Positions 44,146-52,093 of a DNA stretch of 64,000 nucleotides are shown in pieces. The stretch spans positions 868,001 through 932,000 of the forward strand of contig NZ_JALQDG010000003.1 of assembly GCF_023631325.1 (NCBI RefSeq). The letters are read 5' to 3'. This DNA is from Caballeronia sp. INDeC2. Lineage in GTDB: Bacteria; Pseudomonadota; Gammaproteobacteria; Burkholderiales; Burkholderiaceae. Within the stretch, counting starts at the first letter, position 1; the number at the start of each line of letters is the position of its first letter. A program made the translations under genes and the position numbers. Below the pieces are notes generated by a model. The model was not told the origin of the DNA. It searched no databases and saw only the letters and a program-made list of their open reading frames with translations.

Positions 44146-44964
44146 TTAGTGAACCGCGTGTGTCGCAGCGATTGCGAGCTCGATTACGAGCTCGATTGCA
44201 CTCGATGGCGCCGCCTGCGCATCTGAAATTGCGATGTCGATTCGCCTGATCGAACGCTTTTGCGTGACGGCATCGAGCCAGACTGCGGAAAGGCGCGGCA
44301 GCACATGCTGTTCGATGAAGCCGATCAGCACGCGCGCGCCGGTCTCCTGCACGAGACACCGTGAGACGATGTAGTCGACGAGGCTGTCGCCATAGGCGAG
44401 GACGATACCGTGCGCGTCGACCATGCGATGCGCGACACGCTCCAGATGCAGCCGCACGATGCTCGCAAGCGATTCGTGCGCGAGCGGGCGATACGGCACG
44501 GTCGTCACGCGGCCGAGAAACGCCGCGGGAAATGTCTTGAGCAACTCGGGCGCGATCGCGGCGCGCAAGGCGTCTTGATCGGGGGCTAGCGCCGCGTCGG
44601 CGCACAGGCTGACCGTGAGATCGGCGGCGGCGTTGGTGGTCAGCAGGATCGTCGTGTTACGGAAGTCGATGTAGCGGCCATCGCCGTCTTCCATGTAGCC
44701 CTTGTCGAAGACCTGAAAGAAGACTTCGTGCACGTCGCGGTGCGCCTTTTCGATCTCGTCGAGCAAGACGACCGAGTAGGGACGACGCCGCACCGCTTCG
44801 GTCAGGACGCCGCCTTCGCCATAACCGACATAGCCTGGCGGCGCACCCTTGAGGCCGGAGACAGTATGGGCCTCCTGATACTCGCTCATGTTGATCGTGA
44901 TGAGATTCTGCTCGCCGCCATAGAGCGCTTCGGCGAGGGCGAGCGCCGTCTCCGTCTTTCCGAT
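44146..44964 (-). pseudogene. tssH: C-terminal fragment of the T6SS ATPase TssH/ClpV
   Basis: Sheath-recycling AAA+ ATPase, here reduced to about the last 272 codons of an expected 850-900. Homology starts inside the Walker A motif of the second AAA domain: GKTETALALAEALYGGEQ is present but the preceding GPSGV is replaced by non-ClpV residues. The second-domain Walker B (VVLLDEIEKAHRDVHE) and sensor regions follow intact. The whole N domain, first AAA domain and middle domain are missing. A chance in-frame ATG at 44994 could start a product, but it would lack a P-loop. The upstream edge is the rhs gene on the other strand. Confidence 0.88.
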
Positions 44965-47202
44965 AACCTCGGACGCAGCACGCGCTTCACGCACGATGCG
45001 CGCGGCAACCTGCTGTGCCGTGAATCGCCGGGAGAGGAGCCGACGAAGTACGTCTGGGATGCCAAGGACCGCTTGCTGCGCTGTGCGTTACCGGGCGCGC
45101 GTGACGTGAGTTGCGAGTATGACGGCGAAGACAATCTCATCGGTTACGTGGACGAGGCCGGTCGAAAGACAAGCTTCACGTACTACGGGCAAGGCCAACT
45201 GCACACGCGCACCGATCCGGACGGCACCGTCACGCGCTATCACTACGACACCGAAGAGCAGTTGATCGGCGTGAGCAATCCGCTCGGGCAGAAGTGGCAA
45301 CTCAGGCGAGACGCTGTGGGGCGGCTTGTCGAGGAAGTGGATTACTGGGGGCAATCGCGACATTACGGTTACGATGCCGCGGGGCATCTGAGGCAATGCA
45401 TCGATCCACTGGGACGGGTGCTGGCTATCGAATGCGATGCGCTCGGGCGTATCACACGCAGGAGCACACGCGAGGACGAAGCGGAACAGTACGTCTACAA
45501 CCGCCGCGGCCAACTGATCGAGGCGAGCAACGCGCACGGCAAGGTTGAACGAAGCTACGACGCCGATGGTCGGCTCATGCGCGAAATGCAAGGCCAGGGC
45601 GAGATGCTCGGCACGATTGCGTGCGAATACGATGCCATGGGTCAACTTCAGACGCAGCAGCGCGAGATGTTGTTGTCGGCTGCGTCGGCCTATCGGCAAA
45701 CACTCAGCTATGAGTACGACGCGCTGGGCCAATCGAAGACGCTGCAAATCGATGATCACGAGCCGATCCGATTCACGCGCGATCTAGCACAGCGGCTGGG
45801 CGGCATCAGTTTCGCGCCGGGGCTGGAGAGCGTGTTCGAGTACGACCGCGCGGGGCGGCTCGCGCGACAGGCGACGCGACGCGCGGGGCATCGCGAGCAA
45901 CAGGTCGCGTATGGCTATGACGTCAGCGGCAATTTAGTCACGCGCAGCGATGCGCGGTTGGGCGAGGACCGTTATCGCTACGATCCGCTGGGCCGCATCA
46001 TCGCGCATACGGACCCGGCGGGGCGCCTGCAGATCTTTGCCTACGATGCGCAAGGCGACCGTTTCAGGACCGAGCGCGAGGATGCGCAAGGCAGGCAGTT
46101 GCAACACGCCGATGGCGCGCGCTGGTGGCTCGATGCGGCGGGCCAGTTGGTGGATCGCCACGATACGGAAACCGGGGTGCAGCGCTTCGAGTGGGATGCG
46201 TTCGGGCGGCTGGCGCGTTTCGAGAACACGAAGAACGAGCGGTGGGTGTACCGGTACGACGCGTTGGGGCGGCGTATCGGCAAGCTGGCGCTGGGTGGTG
46301 GGCGGGAGCGCGTCGTTTGTGAGGCGCCGGAATCGCACACGTGGTTCCTTTGGGACGGCGATGTGATGGTGGGCGAGGCGACGCGCGAGACGGGAACTGC
46401 GCGGGGATGCTTCTATGCGTATCGTCAAGATAGCTTCGAGCCGCTGGCGATGCTGGCGCTTGAATCGGTGGCTGATGATCGGGCTTCCGATTCGGTGCTT
46501 GAAACGCGGCTGTACTTCTACGAGAATGAGCCCAATGGGGCGCCGGTGCGCCTACGAAACGAAAGCGGTAACGTTGTTTGGGAAGCGCATTACAGCGTCA
46601 CTGGGAAGGTCGACTTTTTAGAGGCGAGAAGAGTCGAACAGCCGATTCGGTTGCAGGGACAGTATCATGACGCTGAATCCAATCTGCATTACAACCGCTT
46701 CAGATACTTTGATCCGCGCACCGGGCAGTTCATCTCGCAAGACCCCATCGGGCTGAACGGCGGCTTCAACGTATATCGCTTCGCTCCTAATACCTTTGGA
46801 TGGACTGATCCGCTTGGTCTAGCTCCATGGGAGCATGGAAAGTTTGCTGATTGGTTTAACAAAGCCTCTATCAAAGACGTTATGGATAATAAAACTTCTG
46901 TTTCTGCAGCATTAAGAGGAAGCGGTGGAATGCACGAGTTTTTCCCTGTGTCATTGGCACCCAAAGCAAAAGAATTGGGTTTTTCAGCCGAAGAATTGCT
47001 GAGTATGACGAGGCCAACGAAGGATATTACATTTACTGGGGTCAAGGATAATGACGGAAACACTATTTCGGATGGTGGCCATCATTGCTCTAGCGCAGGC
47101 CGACATTTTCACAATCAGCTTATAGCTAAACTCAAGAATGCGACGAGTAAGGCAGAAGCTTTAGGCATTATTTCCGCAATGAATGCGGCTCACATTAAAT
47201 AG
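44962..47202 (+). CDS. Rhs family polymorphic toxin, 5'-truncated
   Basis: YD-repeat shell protein of an Rhs toxin, likely delivered by T6SS. About 746 codons of Rhs-like sequence begin at DNLGRSTRFTHDARGNLL. Many YD repeats follow, and the core ends in HYNRFRYFDPRTGQFISQDP and GWTDPLGL (to 46821). A 126-residue variable C-terminal domain follows. Full-length Rhs proteins of this group are about twice as long, so the N-terminal half is missing. The open frame continues upstream to an ATG at 44728, but that part is antisense to tssH and is not Rhs. No vgrG or PAAR gene precedes it. The last 400 bp are markedly AT-richer. Confidence 0.85.
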   Translation, partial: DNLGRSTRFTHDARGNLLCRESPGEEPTKYVWDAKDRLLRCALPGARDVSCEYDGEDNLIGYVDEAGRKTSFTYYGQGQLHTRTDPDGTVTRYHYDTEEQLIGVSNPLGQKWQLRRDAVGRLVEEVDYWGQSRHYGYDAAGHLRQCIDPLGRVLAIECDALGRITRRSTREDEAEQYVYNRRGQLIEASNAHGKVERSYDADGRLMREMQGQGEMLGTIACEYDAMGQLQTQQREMLLSAASAYRQTLSYEYDALGQSKTLQIDDHEPIRFTRDLAQRLGGISFAPGLESVFEYDRAGRLARQATRRAGHREQQVAYGYDVSGNLVTRSDARLGEDRYRYDPLGRIIAHTDPAGRLQIFAYDAQGDRFRTEREDAQGRQLQHADGARWWLDAAGQLVDRHDTETGVQRFEWDAFGRLARFENTKNERWVYRYDALGRRIGKLALGGGRERVVCEAPESHTWFLWDGDVMVGEATRETGTARGCFYAYRQDSFEPLAMLALESVADDRASDSVLETRLYFYENEPNGAPVRLRNESGNVVWEAHYSVTGKVDFLEARRVEQPIRLQGQYHDAESNLHYNRFRYFDPRTGQFISQDPIGLNGGFNVYRFAPNTFGWTDPLGLAPWEHGKFADWFNKASIKDVMDNKTSVSAALRGSGGMHEFFPVSLAPKAKELGFSAEELLSMTRPTKDITFTGVKDNDGNTISDGGHHCSSAGRHFHNQLIAKLKNATSKAEALGIISAMNAAHIK

Positions 47203-47221
47203 TTTTGAGGGAAATATTCAA

Positions 47222-47626
47222 ATGAATGATGAATTGGCATTTAAATGTCACCTGTGGATCGGTACTTCGTTCATAAGCGAGGAAGAGTATCTGTCATATT
47301 TCGAGTTGGATTATTCAACGCAAGGCGATTTCGATCATCCTAACTACAAGCGGTGTCAATTTTGCCTTGATGTGGCGATTGACTGGTACGACGAGGATTA
47401 CATTAGTATCATTCCGCGCCTTGGTAAAGAGGTCGATTTGGATATGCTATTAAGTGAGGCGCCTGTCCGTTCAGGAGAAAAAGAGAAAATAAAAGAACAA
47501 TGCTCTAGGTTGGGTATTGATAAGGCAAATGCAATTTTTTGCTATTCGGAGCCGGAATTTACTGTTCCTCAGCCGCATAAAACTAATTTCAATGGGCTGA
47601 AATATATAGGGGTGTTCGAAGGGTAA
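47222..47626 (+). CDS. Immunity protein, Imm22-like
   Basis: A small acidic protein of 134 aa starting MNDELAFKCHLWIGTSF, with GAGGGAA upstream. The pattern WIGTSFISEEEYLSYFELDY with FCLDVAIDWYDEDYI resembles the Imm22 immunity family (PF14112) as I remember it; no search was run. It lies 19 bp after the rhs toxin domain and shares its AT-rich composition, the standard toxin-immunity layout. An in-frame ATG at 47183 lies inside rhs and is less likely. It would neutralise the Rhs C-terminal toxin in the cytoplasm. Confidence 0.75.
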   Translation: MNDELAFKCHLWIGTSFISEEEYLSYFELDYSTQGDFDHPNYKRCQFCLDVAIDWYDEDYISIIPRLGKEVDLDMLLSEAPVRSGEKEKIKEQCSRLGIDKANAIFCYSEPEFTVPQPHKTNFNGLKYIGVFEG

Positions 47627-47629
47627 AAT

Positions 47630-47662
47630 AACCAAGGGCCGTTGCAAAAGCGGCCCTTGGTT
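47630..47662. terminator. Bidirectional terminator between the immunity gene and the SymE-like gene
   Basis: Perfect 12-bp inverted repeat, AACCAAGGGCCG at 47630-47641 and CGGCCCTTGGTT at 47651-47662, between convergent genes. It marks the end of the AT-rich block. Confidence 0.75.
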
Positions 47663-47663
47663 C

Positions 47664-47837
47664 TTACTCGACGGTAATCACAAGCCGCCCCTGTTCAACA
47701 TTGACCTTCACGCGCTGTCCCGGTGCGAAGCCAGCATGTTCAAGCCATCGCCCGGCGAGGCGAATCCACGGGACATAGGGCGAAGACTTGCGTTTAGGCG
47801 GTCGCTGGCCGCTCGCATCGTGAGCCCGCGATACCAC
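47664..47837 (-). CDS. SymE-like small toxin family protein
   Basis: A short frame of 57 codons with GTG start at 47837. It contains the SymE-family pattern YVPWIRLAGRWLEHAGFAPG followed by QRVKVNVEQGRLVITVE, which is an AbrB/MazE-like swapped-hairpin fold. Family members are usually longer by 10-50 residues at the N-terminus, so this may be trimmed or use another start; the frame stays open to about 47864. SymE-like genes often sit beside rhs/T6SS loci in Burkholderia. No SymR-like antisense promoter could be identified. Confidence 0.65.
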   Translation of the reverse strand: MVSRAHDASGQRPPKRKSSPYVPWIRLAGRWLEHAGFAPGQRVKVNVEQGRLVITVE

Positions 47838-47865
47838 CCGAAAGAAAGGGTTTCGCGGATTTTTC

Positions 47866-47875
47866 TAACGCGTTA
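47866..47875. promoter_or_regulatory. TAACGCGTTA palindrome upstream of ddpX
   Basis: A perfect 10-bp palindrome 40 bp before the ddpX start and upstream of the SymE-like gene start. It could be an operator for either gene. No regulator gene is adjacent. Confidence 0.3.
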
Positions 47876-47914
47876 AGGTGCGTGTATCGGAATAAATCGA
47901 TACGAATCGCTTAC

Positions 47915-48478
47915 ATGACCCGGTCCCGCCTGCTGCACATCACGCCCGAAACGCACTACGTCCAGATCGATCTCGTCTACGCGACGGATCGCAACTTCAC
48001 CGGCAAGCCGATCTACAAGGCGCAGCATTGCCTGCTGCTGGAACCCGCCGAAGCCGCGCTAAGAAAGGCCGTCGATATCGCACGCAGCATCGGCATGACG
48101 CTGCGGATCTTCGACGCCTATCGTCCGCCGCAAGCGCAAAAAGTGCTGTGGGACTTCCTGCCCGATCCGACCTTCATTGCCGAACTCGGCCGCGGCTCGA
48201 ACCATAGCCGCGGCACGGCAGTCGACCTGACGCTCGTCGATCGCGATGGCAACGCGCTCGACATGGGCACCGGATTCGACGCGATGGTCGTCGAATCCGA
48301 GCATTTCCACTTCGGCCTGCCGGAGCACGTTCAGCGCAATCGAACGCTGTTGCTCGGCGTGATGCACGGCGCGGGCTTCACGCACATCAAAAGCGAGTGG
48401 TGGCATTACGAATTGCCAGGCTCGCGCGAACTTGCTCTGATCGACAACGAAGAAAGCGGCCCGCTGCGGCTGATGTGA
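47915..48478 (+). CDS. ddpX: D-alanyl-D-alanine dipeptidase (VanX/DdpX family)
   Basis: Zinc peptidase cleaving D-Ala-D-Ala. It has 187 aa. Active-site elements of the VanX family are visible: the Arg in IFDAYRPPQAQKVL, zinc ligands in SNHSRGTAVDLTLVD (HxxxxxxD), and the Glu/His pair in SEWWHYELPG. No signal peptide is seen, so it is probably cytoplasmic. The start MTRSRLL at 47915 is preferred over an upstream ATG at 47882. It leads a ddpXABCDF-type operon that would import the dipeptide it hydrolyses. Confidence 0.92.
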   Translation: MTRSRLLHITPETHYVQIDLVYATDRNFTGKPIYKAQHCLLLEPAEAALRKAVDIARSIGMTLRIFDAYRPPQAQKVLWDFLPDPTFIAELGRGSNHSRGTAVDLTLVDRDGNALDMGTGFDAMVVESEHFHFGLPEHVQRNRTLLLGVMHGAGFTHIKSEWWHYELPGSRELALIDNEESGPLRLM

Positions 48479-48504
48479 ACCCGACACCAACAGGACGACA
48501 TCAC

Positions 48505-50097
48505 ATGAAAAAGGCATTGGCGGCGGTCATGCTCGCCTCGGCGCTGACGGCATTCACCGGCTTGCAAAGCGCGCAGGCGGCCACGCCGAAGGACATGTTC
48601 GTCATGGCGACGCTGCTCGATGAATTCACCTCGCTCGATCCCGGCGAAATCTACGAACTGGTGCCGGAGGAATACGTCGCGAACACGTATGACCGGCTGG
48701 TGCGCGTCGACCTGAAAGATCCGTCGAAATTCAATGGCGACGTCGCCGAGTCCTGGAAAGTGAGTCAGGACGGCCTCACGTTCACGTTCAAGATCCGCCC
48801 GGGCCTCAAGTTCCACTCCGGCAACCCGCTCACGGCCGACGACGTCGCCTGGTCGATTCAACGCACCGCGCTGCTCGACAAGGGCGCGGCGGCGGTGCTC
48901 GCGGGCATCGGCCTCACCAAGGCGAACGCGCTGCAGAACGTGAAGAAGATCGACGATACGAGCGTCTCCGTCACGACCGATCAACGTTACGCGCCGACGT
49001 TCGTGCTGAACGTGCTCGGCTCGTGGCCGGCGTCGGTGGTGGATCGCAAGCTCGTCGAATCGCACGCGAAGGGCAACGACTACGGCAACGAGTGGCTCAA
49101 GACCAGCGAAGCGGGCTCGGGCGCCTACAAGCTCGTGAAGTGGACCGCGAACGACAGCATCGTGCTGCAGCGTTTCGAGGGCTATCGCATTCCGCTCGCG
49201 ATGAAGCGCATCGTGCTGCGTCACGTGACCGAGGCGGCGAGCCAGCGCCTCATGATCCAGAACGGCGACATCGACGTCGCACGCGATCTGAGCCCCGACG
49301 ATCTCGATACGCTCTCGAAGAGCGGCGTCATCAAGGCGACGGCCGTGCCGCAGGCGACGCTCATGTATCTCGGCCTCAACAACAAGAATCCGAATCTCGC
49401 GAAGCCCGAAGTCTGGGAAGCGATGAAGTGGCTGATCGACTATCAGGGCATCCAGAAAAACGTGATCCGCACGACCTACAAGGTCCACGAGACGTTTCTG
49501 CCCGAAGGCTTTCTCGGCGCGCTGAACGAGAACCCGTATCACCAGGATGTCGCGAAGGCGAAGGCGCTCCTCGCGAAAGCCGGCTTGGCGAACGGGTTCA
49601 CCGTGAAGATGGACGTGCGCAACGACTACCCGTACAGCGAGATCGCGCAGGCGGTGCAGGCGAATCTCGCGCTCGCCAACATCAAGGTGCAGCTCATGCC
49701 GAGCGATAACAAGCAGACGCTCGGACGCTATCGGGCTCGCGCGCACGATATCTATATCGGCGAATGGTCGGCGGATTACATCGATCCGCACAGCAACGCG
49801 CAGGGTTTCGTGTGGAACCCGGACAACTCGGATGCATCGAGCTACAAGATGCTCGCGTGGCGCAACGCATGGGACATTCCGCAACTCACGAAAGAAACCA
49901 ACGCGGCGCTCGCCGAAAGCGATACGAAAAAGCGCGCCCAGCTCTACGAGAAAATGCAGCGTGAAGTGCTCTCGAAGTCGCCGTTCGTGATCATGTTCCA
50001 GAAGGTGTCGCAGGTGGCGGCGCGTCCCGGCGTGACCGGTCTGGAAGTCGGGCCGATCAACGATCTCGTGTCGTACCGCGACATCAGGAAGCAGTGA
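48505..50097 (+). CDS. ddpA: Peptide ABC transporter substrate-binding protein
   Basis: Periplasmic family 5 solute-binding protein, 530 aa. The signal peptide MKKALAAVMLASALTAFTGL ends near SAQA. The SBP_bac_5 signature region VAESWKVSQDGLTFTFKIRPG and KFHSGNPLTADDVAWS is present. It lies in a ddpX-first operon, so the D-Ala-D-Ala assignment rests on context; other di- or oligopeptides are possible. The stop overlaps the start of the first permease. Confidence 0.88.
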   Translation: MKKALAAVMLASALTAFTGLQSAQAATPKDMFVMATLLDEFTSLDPGEIYELVPEEYVANTYDRLVRVDLKDPSKFNGDVAESWKVSQDGLTFTFKIRPGLKFHSGNPLTADDVAWSIQRTALLDKGAAAVLAGIGLTKANALQNVKKIDDTSVSVTTDQRYAPTFVLNVLGSWPASVVDRKLVESHAKGNDYGNEWLKTSEAGSGAYKLVKWTANDSIVLQRFEGYRIPLAMKRIVLRHVTEAASQRLMIQNGDIDVARDLSPDDLDTLSKSGVIKATAVPQATLMYLGLNNKNPNLAKPEVWEAMKWLIDYQGIQKNVIRTTYKVHETFLPEGFLGALNENPYHQDVAKAKALLAKAGLANGFTVKMDVRNDYPYSEIAQAVQANLALANIKVQLMPSDNKQTLGRYRARAHDIYIGEWSADYIDPHSNAQGFVWNPDNSDASSYKMLAWRNAWDIPQLTKETNAALAESDTKKRAQLYEKMQREVLSKSPFVIMFQKVSQVAARPGVTGLEVGPINDLVSYRDIRKQ

Positions 50098-51161
50098 GCA
50101 CGGTCACGTTCATCGATCGCGTGCGTGCGGTGAGCGCGCATCGGCGCGGCGTGCGCATTGCGCTGGCGCTCGTGCGCTGGATCGCGATGCTCGTCATCAC
50201 GTTCACGGGGCTGCTCGCGATCACGTTCTTCATCGGCCGCAAGATTCCGATCGATCCGGTGCTCGCGATTCTCGGCGATCGCGCGTCCGCGGGCGCTTAT
50301 GCCGCCGCGCGTTTGAGGCTCGGGCTCGACAAGCCGCTCATCGATCAATTCGTGGTCTACGCGCGCGACGTGTTGCACGGCAATCTCGGCATCTCGTTGC
50401 TGACGGCCAATCCGGTGCTCGACGACATCAAACGCGTCTTTCCCGCGACGCTGGAACTCGCGACGCTCTCGACGTTCATCGGCATCGCGATCGGCGTGCC
50501 GCTCGGCGTCGCGGCGGCGGTGAAGCACAATCGCATCGTCGATCACATTGCGCGCGTGATCGGGCTCGCGGGCAGTTCGGTGCCGGTTTTCTGGCTCGCG
50601 CTGATGGGCCTCCTGCTATTCTATGCGCGGCTGCATTGGGTATCGGGGCCGGGGCGCATCGATCCGGTCTACGACGGCATGGTCGACACGCGCACGGGCA
50701 GTCTGCTGATCGACTCGCTCGTCGCCGGCGAATGGGATGTCTTCAGGAACGCGTTCTCTCATATCGCGCTGCCGGCGAGCGTGCTCGCGTTTTATTCGAT
50801 CGCGTATCTGTCGCGCATGACGCGCTCGTTCATGCTCGAACAACTGAGCCAGGAATACGTGACGACCGCGCGTGCCAAAGGCCTGCCCGAACGCCGCGTG
50901 ATCTGGCGGCATGCGTTCGGCAATATCGCCGTGCCGCTTCTGACGGTGATCGCGCTCGCGTACAGCTATCTGCTCGAAGGTTCGGTGCTGACCGAGATCG
51001 TGTTCGCGTGGCCGGGCATCGGTTCGTATCTGACGGGCGCGTTGCTCAATGCCGACATGAACGCCGTGCTCGGCAGCACGCTCGTGATCGGCGCGACGTT
51101 CATCGCGCTCAATCTTTTGACCGACGCGCTCTACCGCGTGTTCGATCCGCGCACGCGCTGA
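50094..51161 (+). CDS. ddpB: Peptide ABC transporter permease, DppB type
   Basis: Inner-membrane permease of 355 aa with about six transmembrane helices. The GTG start at 50094 overlaps the preceding TGA. The DppB-type loop GLAGSSVPVFWLALMGLLLF and the ATPase-contact EAA motif (EYVTTARAKGLPERRVIWRHA) are present. It pairs with the next permease. Confidence 0.93.
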   Translation: MSTVTFIDRVRAVSAHRRGVRIALALVRWIAMLVITFTGLLAITFFIGRKIPIDPVLAILGDRASAGAYAAARLRLGLDKPLIDQFVVYARDVLHGNLGISLLTANPVLDDIKRVFPATLELATLSTFIGIAIGVPLGVAAAVKHNRIVDHIARVIGLAGSSVPVFWLALMGLLLFYARLHWVSGPGRIDPVYDGMVDTRTGSLLIDSLVAGEWDVFRNAFSHIALPASVLAFYSIAYLSRMTRSFMLEQLSQEYVTTARAKGLPERRVIWRHAFGNIAVPLLTVIALAYSYLLEGSVLTEIVFAWPGIGSYLTGALLNADMNAVLGSTLVIGATFIALNLLTDALYRVFDPRTR

Positions 51162-51162
51162 C

Positions 51163-52092
51163 ATGGAGGACTTTGCGCAGATGAAACCGGCGCGAACGGG
51201 CTTGCGCACGTGGCTGCTCACCGATACGCCCGCGTCGCCACGTCAGGCCGCGCTCGGCCGAGCATATCGGCGGTGGCGGCGGTTCTCGTCGAATCCTTTG
51301 AGCATGCTCGGGCTCGCGATTCTGCTGTTGCTCGTCGTGGTCGCGGCGGTCGGGCCGATGCTCGTCGCGCAAGATCCGTTGCAGCAAGTGCTCGCCGAAC
51401 GTCTCACGCCGCCGGGCGCGGCGCACTGGTTCGGCACCGATCAGCTCGGCCGCGACATCCTCTCGCGGCTCGTGCACGGCTCGCGTCTGACGCTGGCCAT
51501 CGCCGTGCTCGTCGTCGTGCTCGTGGTGCCGGTCGGCCTCGCGATCGGCACGGTGGCGGGCTATTGCGGCGGCATCATCGATACGGTGCTGATGCGCGTG
51601 ACCGATGTCGCGCTCGCGTTCCCGAAGATCGTGCTCGCGCTCGCGTTCGCCGCGGCGCTCGGGCCGGGCGTACTCAACGCGGTGATCGCGCTGTCGATCA
51701 CCGCATGGCCGCCGTATGCGCGTCTCGCGCGCGCGGAATCGCTGCGGCTCGCGCAGGCCGATTACATCCACGCGGCGCGTCTGCAAGGGGCATCGCATCC
51801 GCGCATTCTGCTGCGCTATATCGTGCCGCTGTGCTCGTCGTCGGTGATCGTGCGCGCGACGCTCGACATGGCCGGCATCATTCTCGCCGTCGCGGGTCTC
51901 GGGTTTCTCGGGCTGGGTGCGCAACCACCGAGCCCGGAATGGGGCTACATGGTTGCGTCGGGCCGCAATGTGCTGCTCGATGCATGGTGGGTCGCGACGA
52001 TTCCCGGCCTCGCGATCCTCGCGGTGAGCCTTGCTTTCAACCTGCTCGGCGACGGTCTGCGCGACGTCTTCGATCCGCGCCATGGAGGCTGA
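51163..52092 (+). CDS. ddpC: Peptide ABC transporter permease, DppC type
   Basis: Second permease, 309 aa. The N-terminal oligopeptide-permease segment SNPLSMLGLAILLLLVVVAA and HWFGTDQLGRDILSRLVHGS are typical of DppC/OppC. The EAA loop is YIHAARLQGASHPRILLRYI. The ATG at 51163 contains part of a GGAGG; an ATG at 51181 (MKPARTG) using that GGAGG is an alternative start. Confidence 0.93.
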   Translation: MEDFAQMKPARTGLRTWLLTDTPASPRQAALGRAYRRWRRFSSNPLSMLGLAILLLLVVVAAVGPMLVAQDPLQQVLAERLTPPGAAHWFGTDQLGRDILSRLVHGSRLTLAIAVLVVVLVVPVGLAIGTVAGYCGGIIDTVLMRVTDVALAFPKIVLALAFAAALGPGVLNAVIALSITAWPPYARLARAESLRLAQADYIHAARLQGASHPRILLRYIVPLCSSSVIVRATLDMAGIILAVAGLGFLGLGAQPPSPEWGYMVASGRNVLLDAWWVATIPGLAILAVSLAFNLLGDGLRDVFDPRHGG

Positions 52093-52093
52093 C

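Noticed and set aside
33848..47837. Search for integrase, transposase, tRNA attachment site or direct repeats bounding the T6SS/Rhs region
   Set aside because: None was recognised at either edge, so I do not call a mobile island although the content is accessory.
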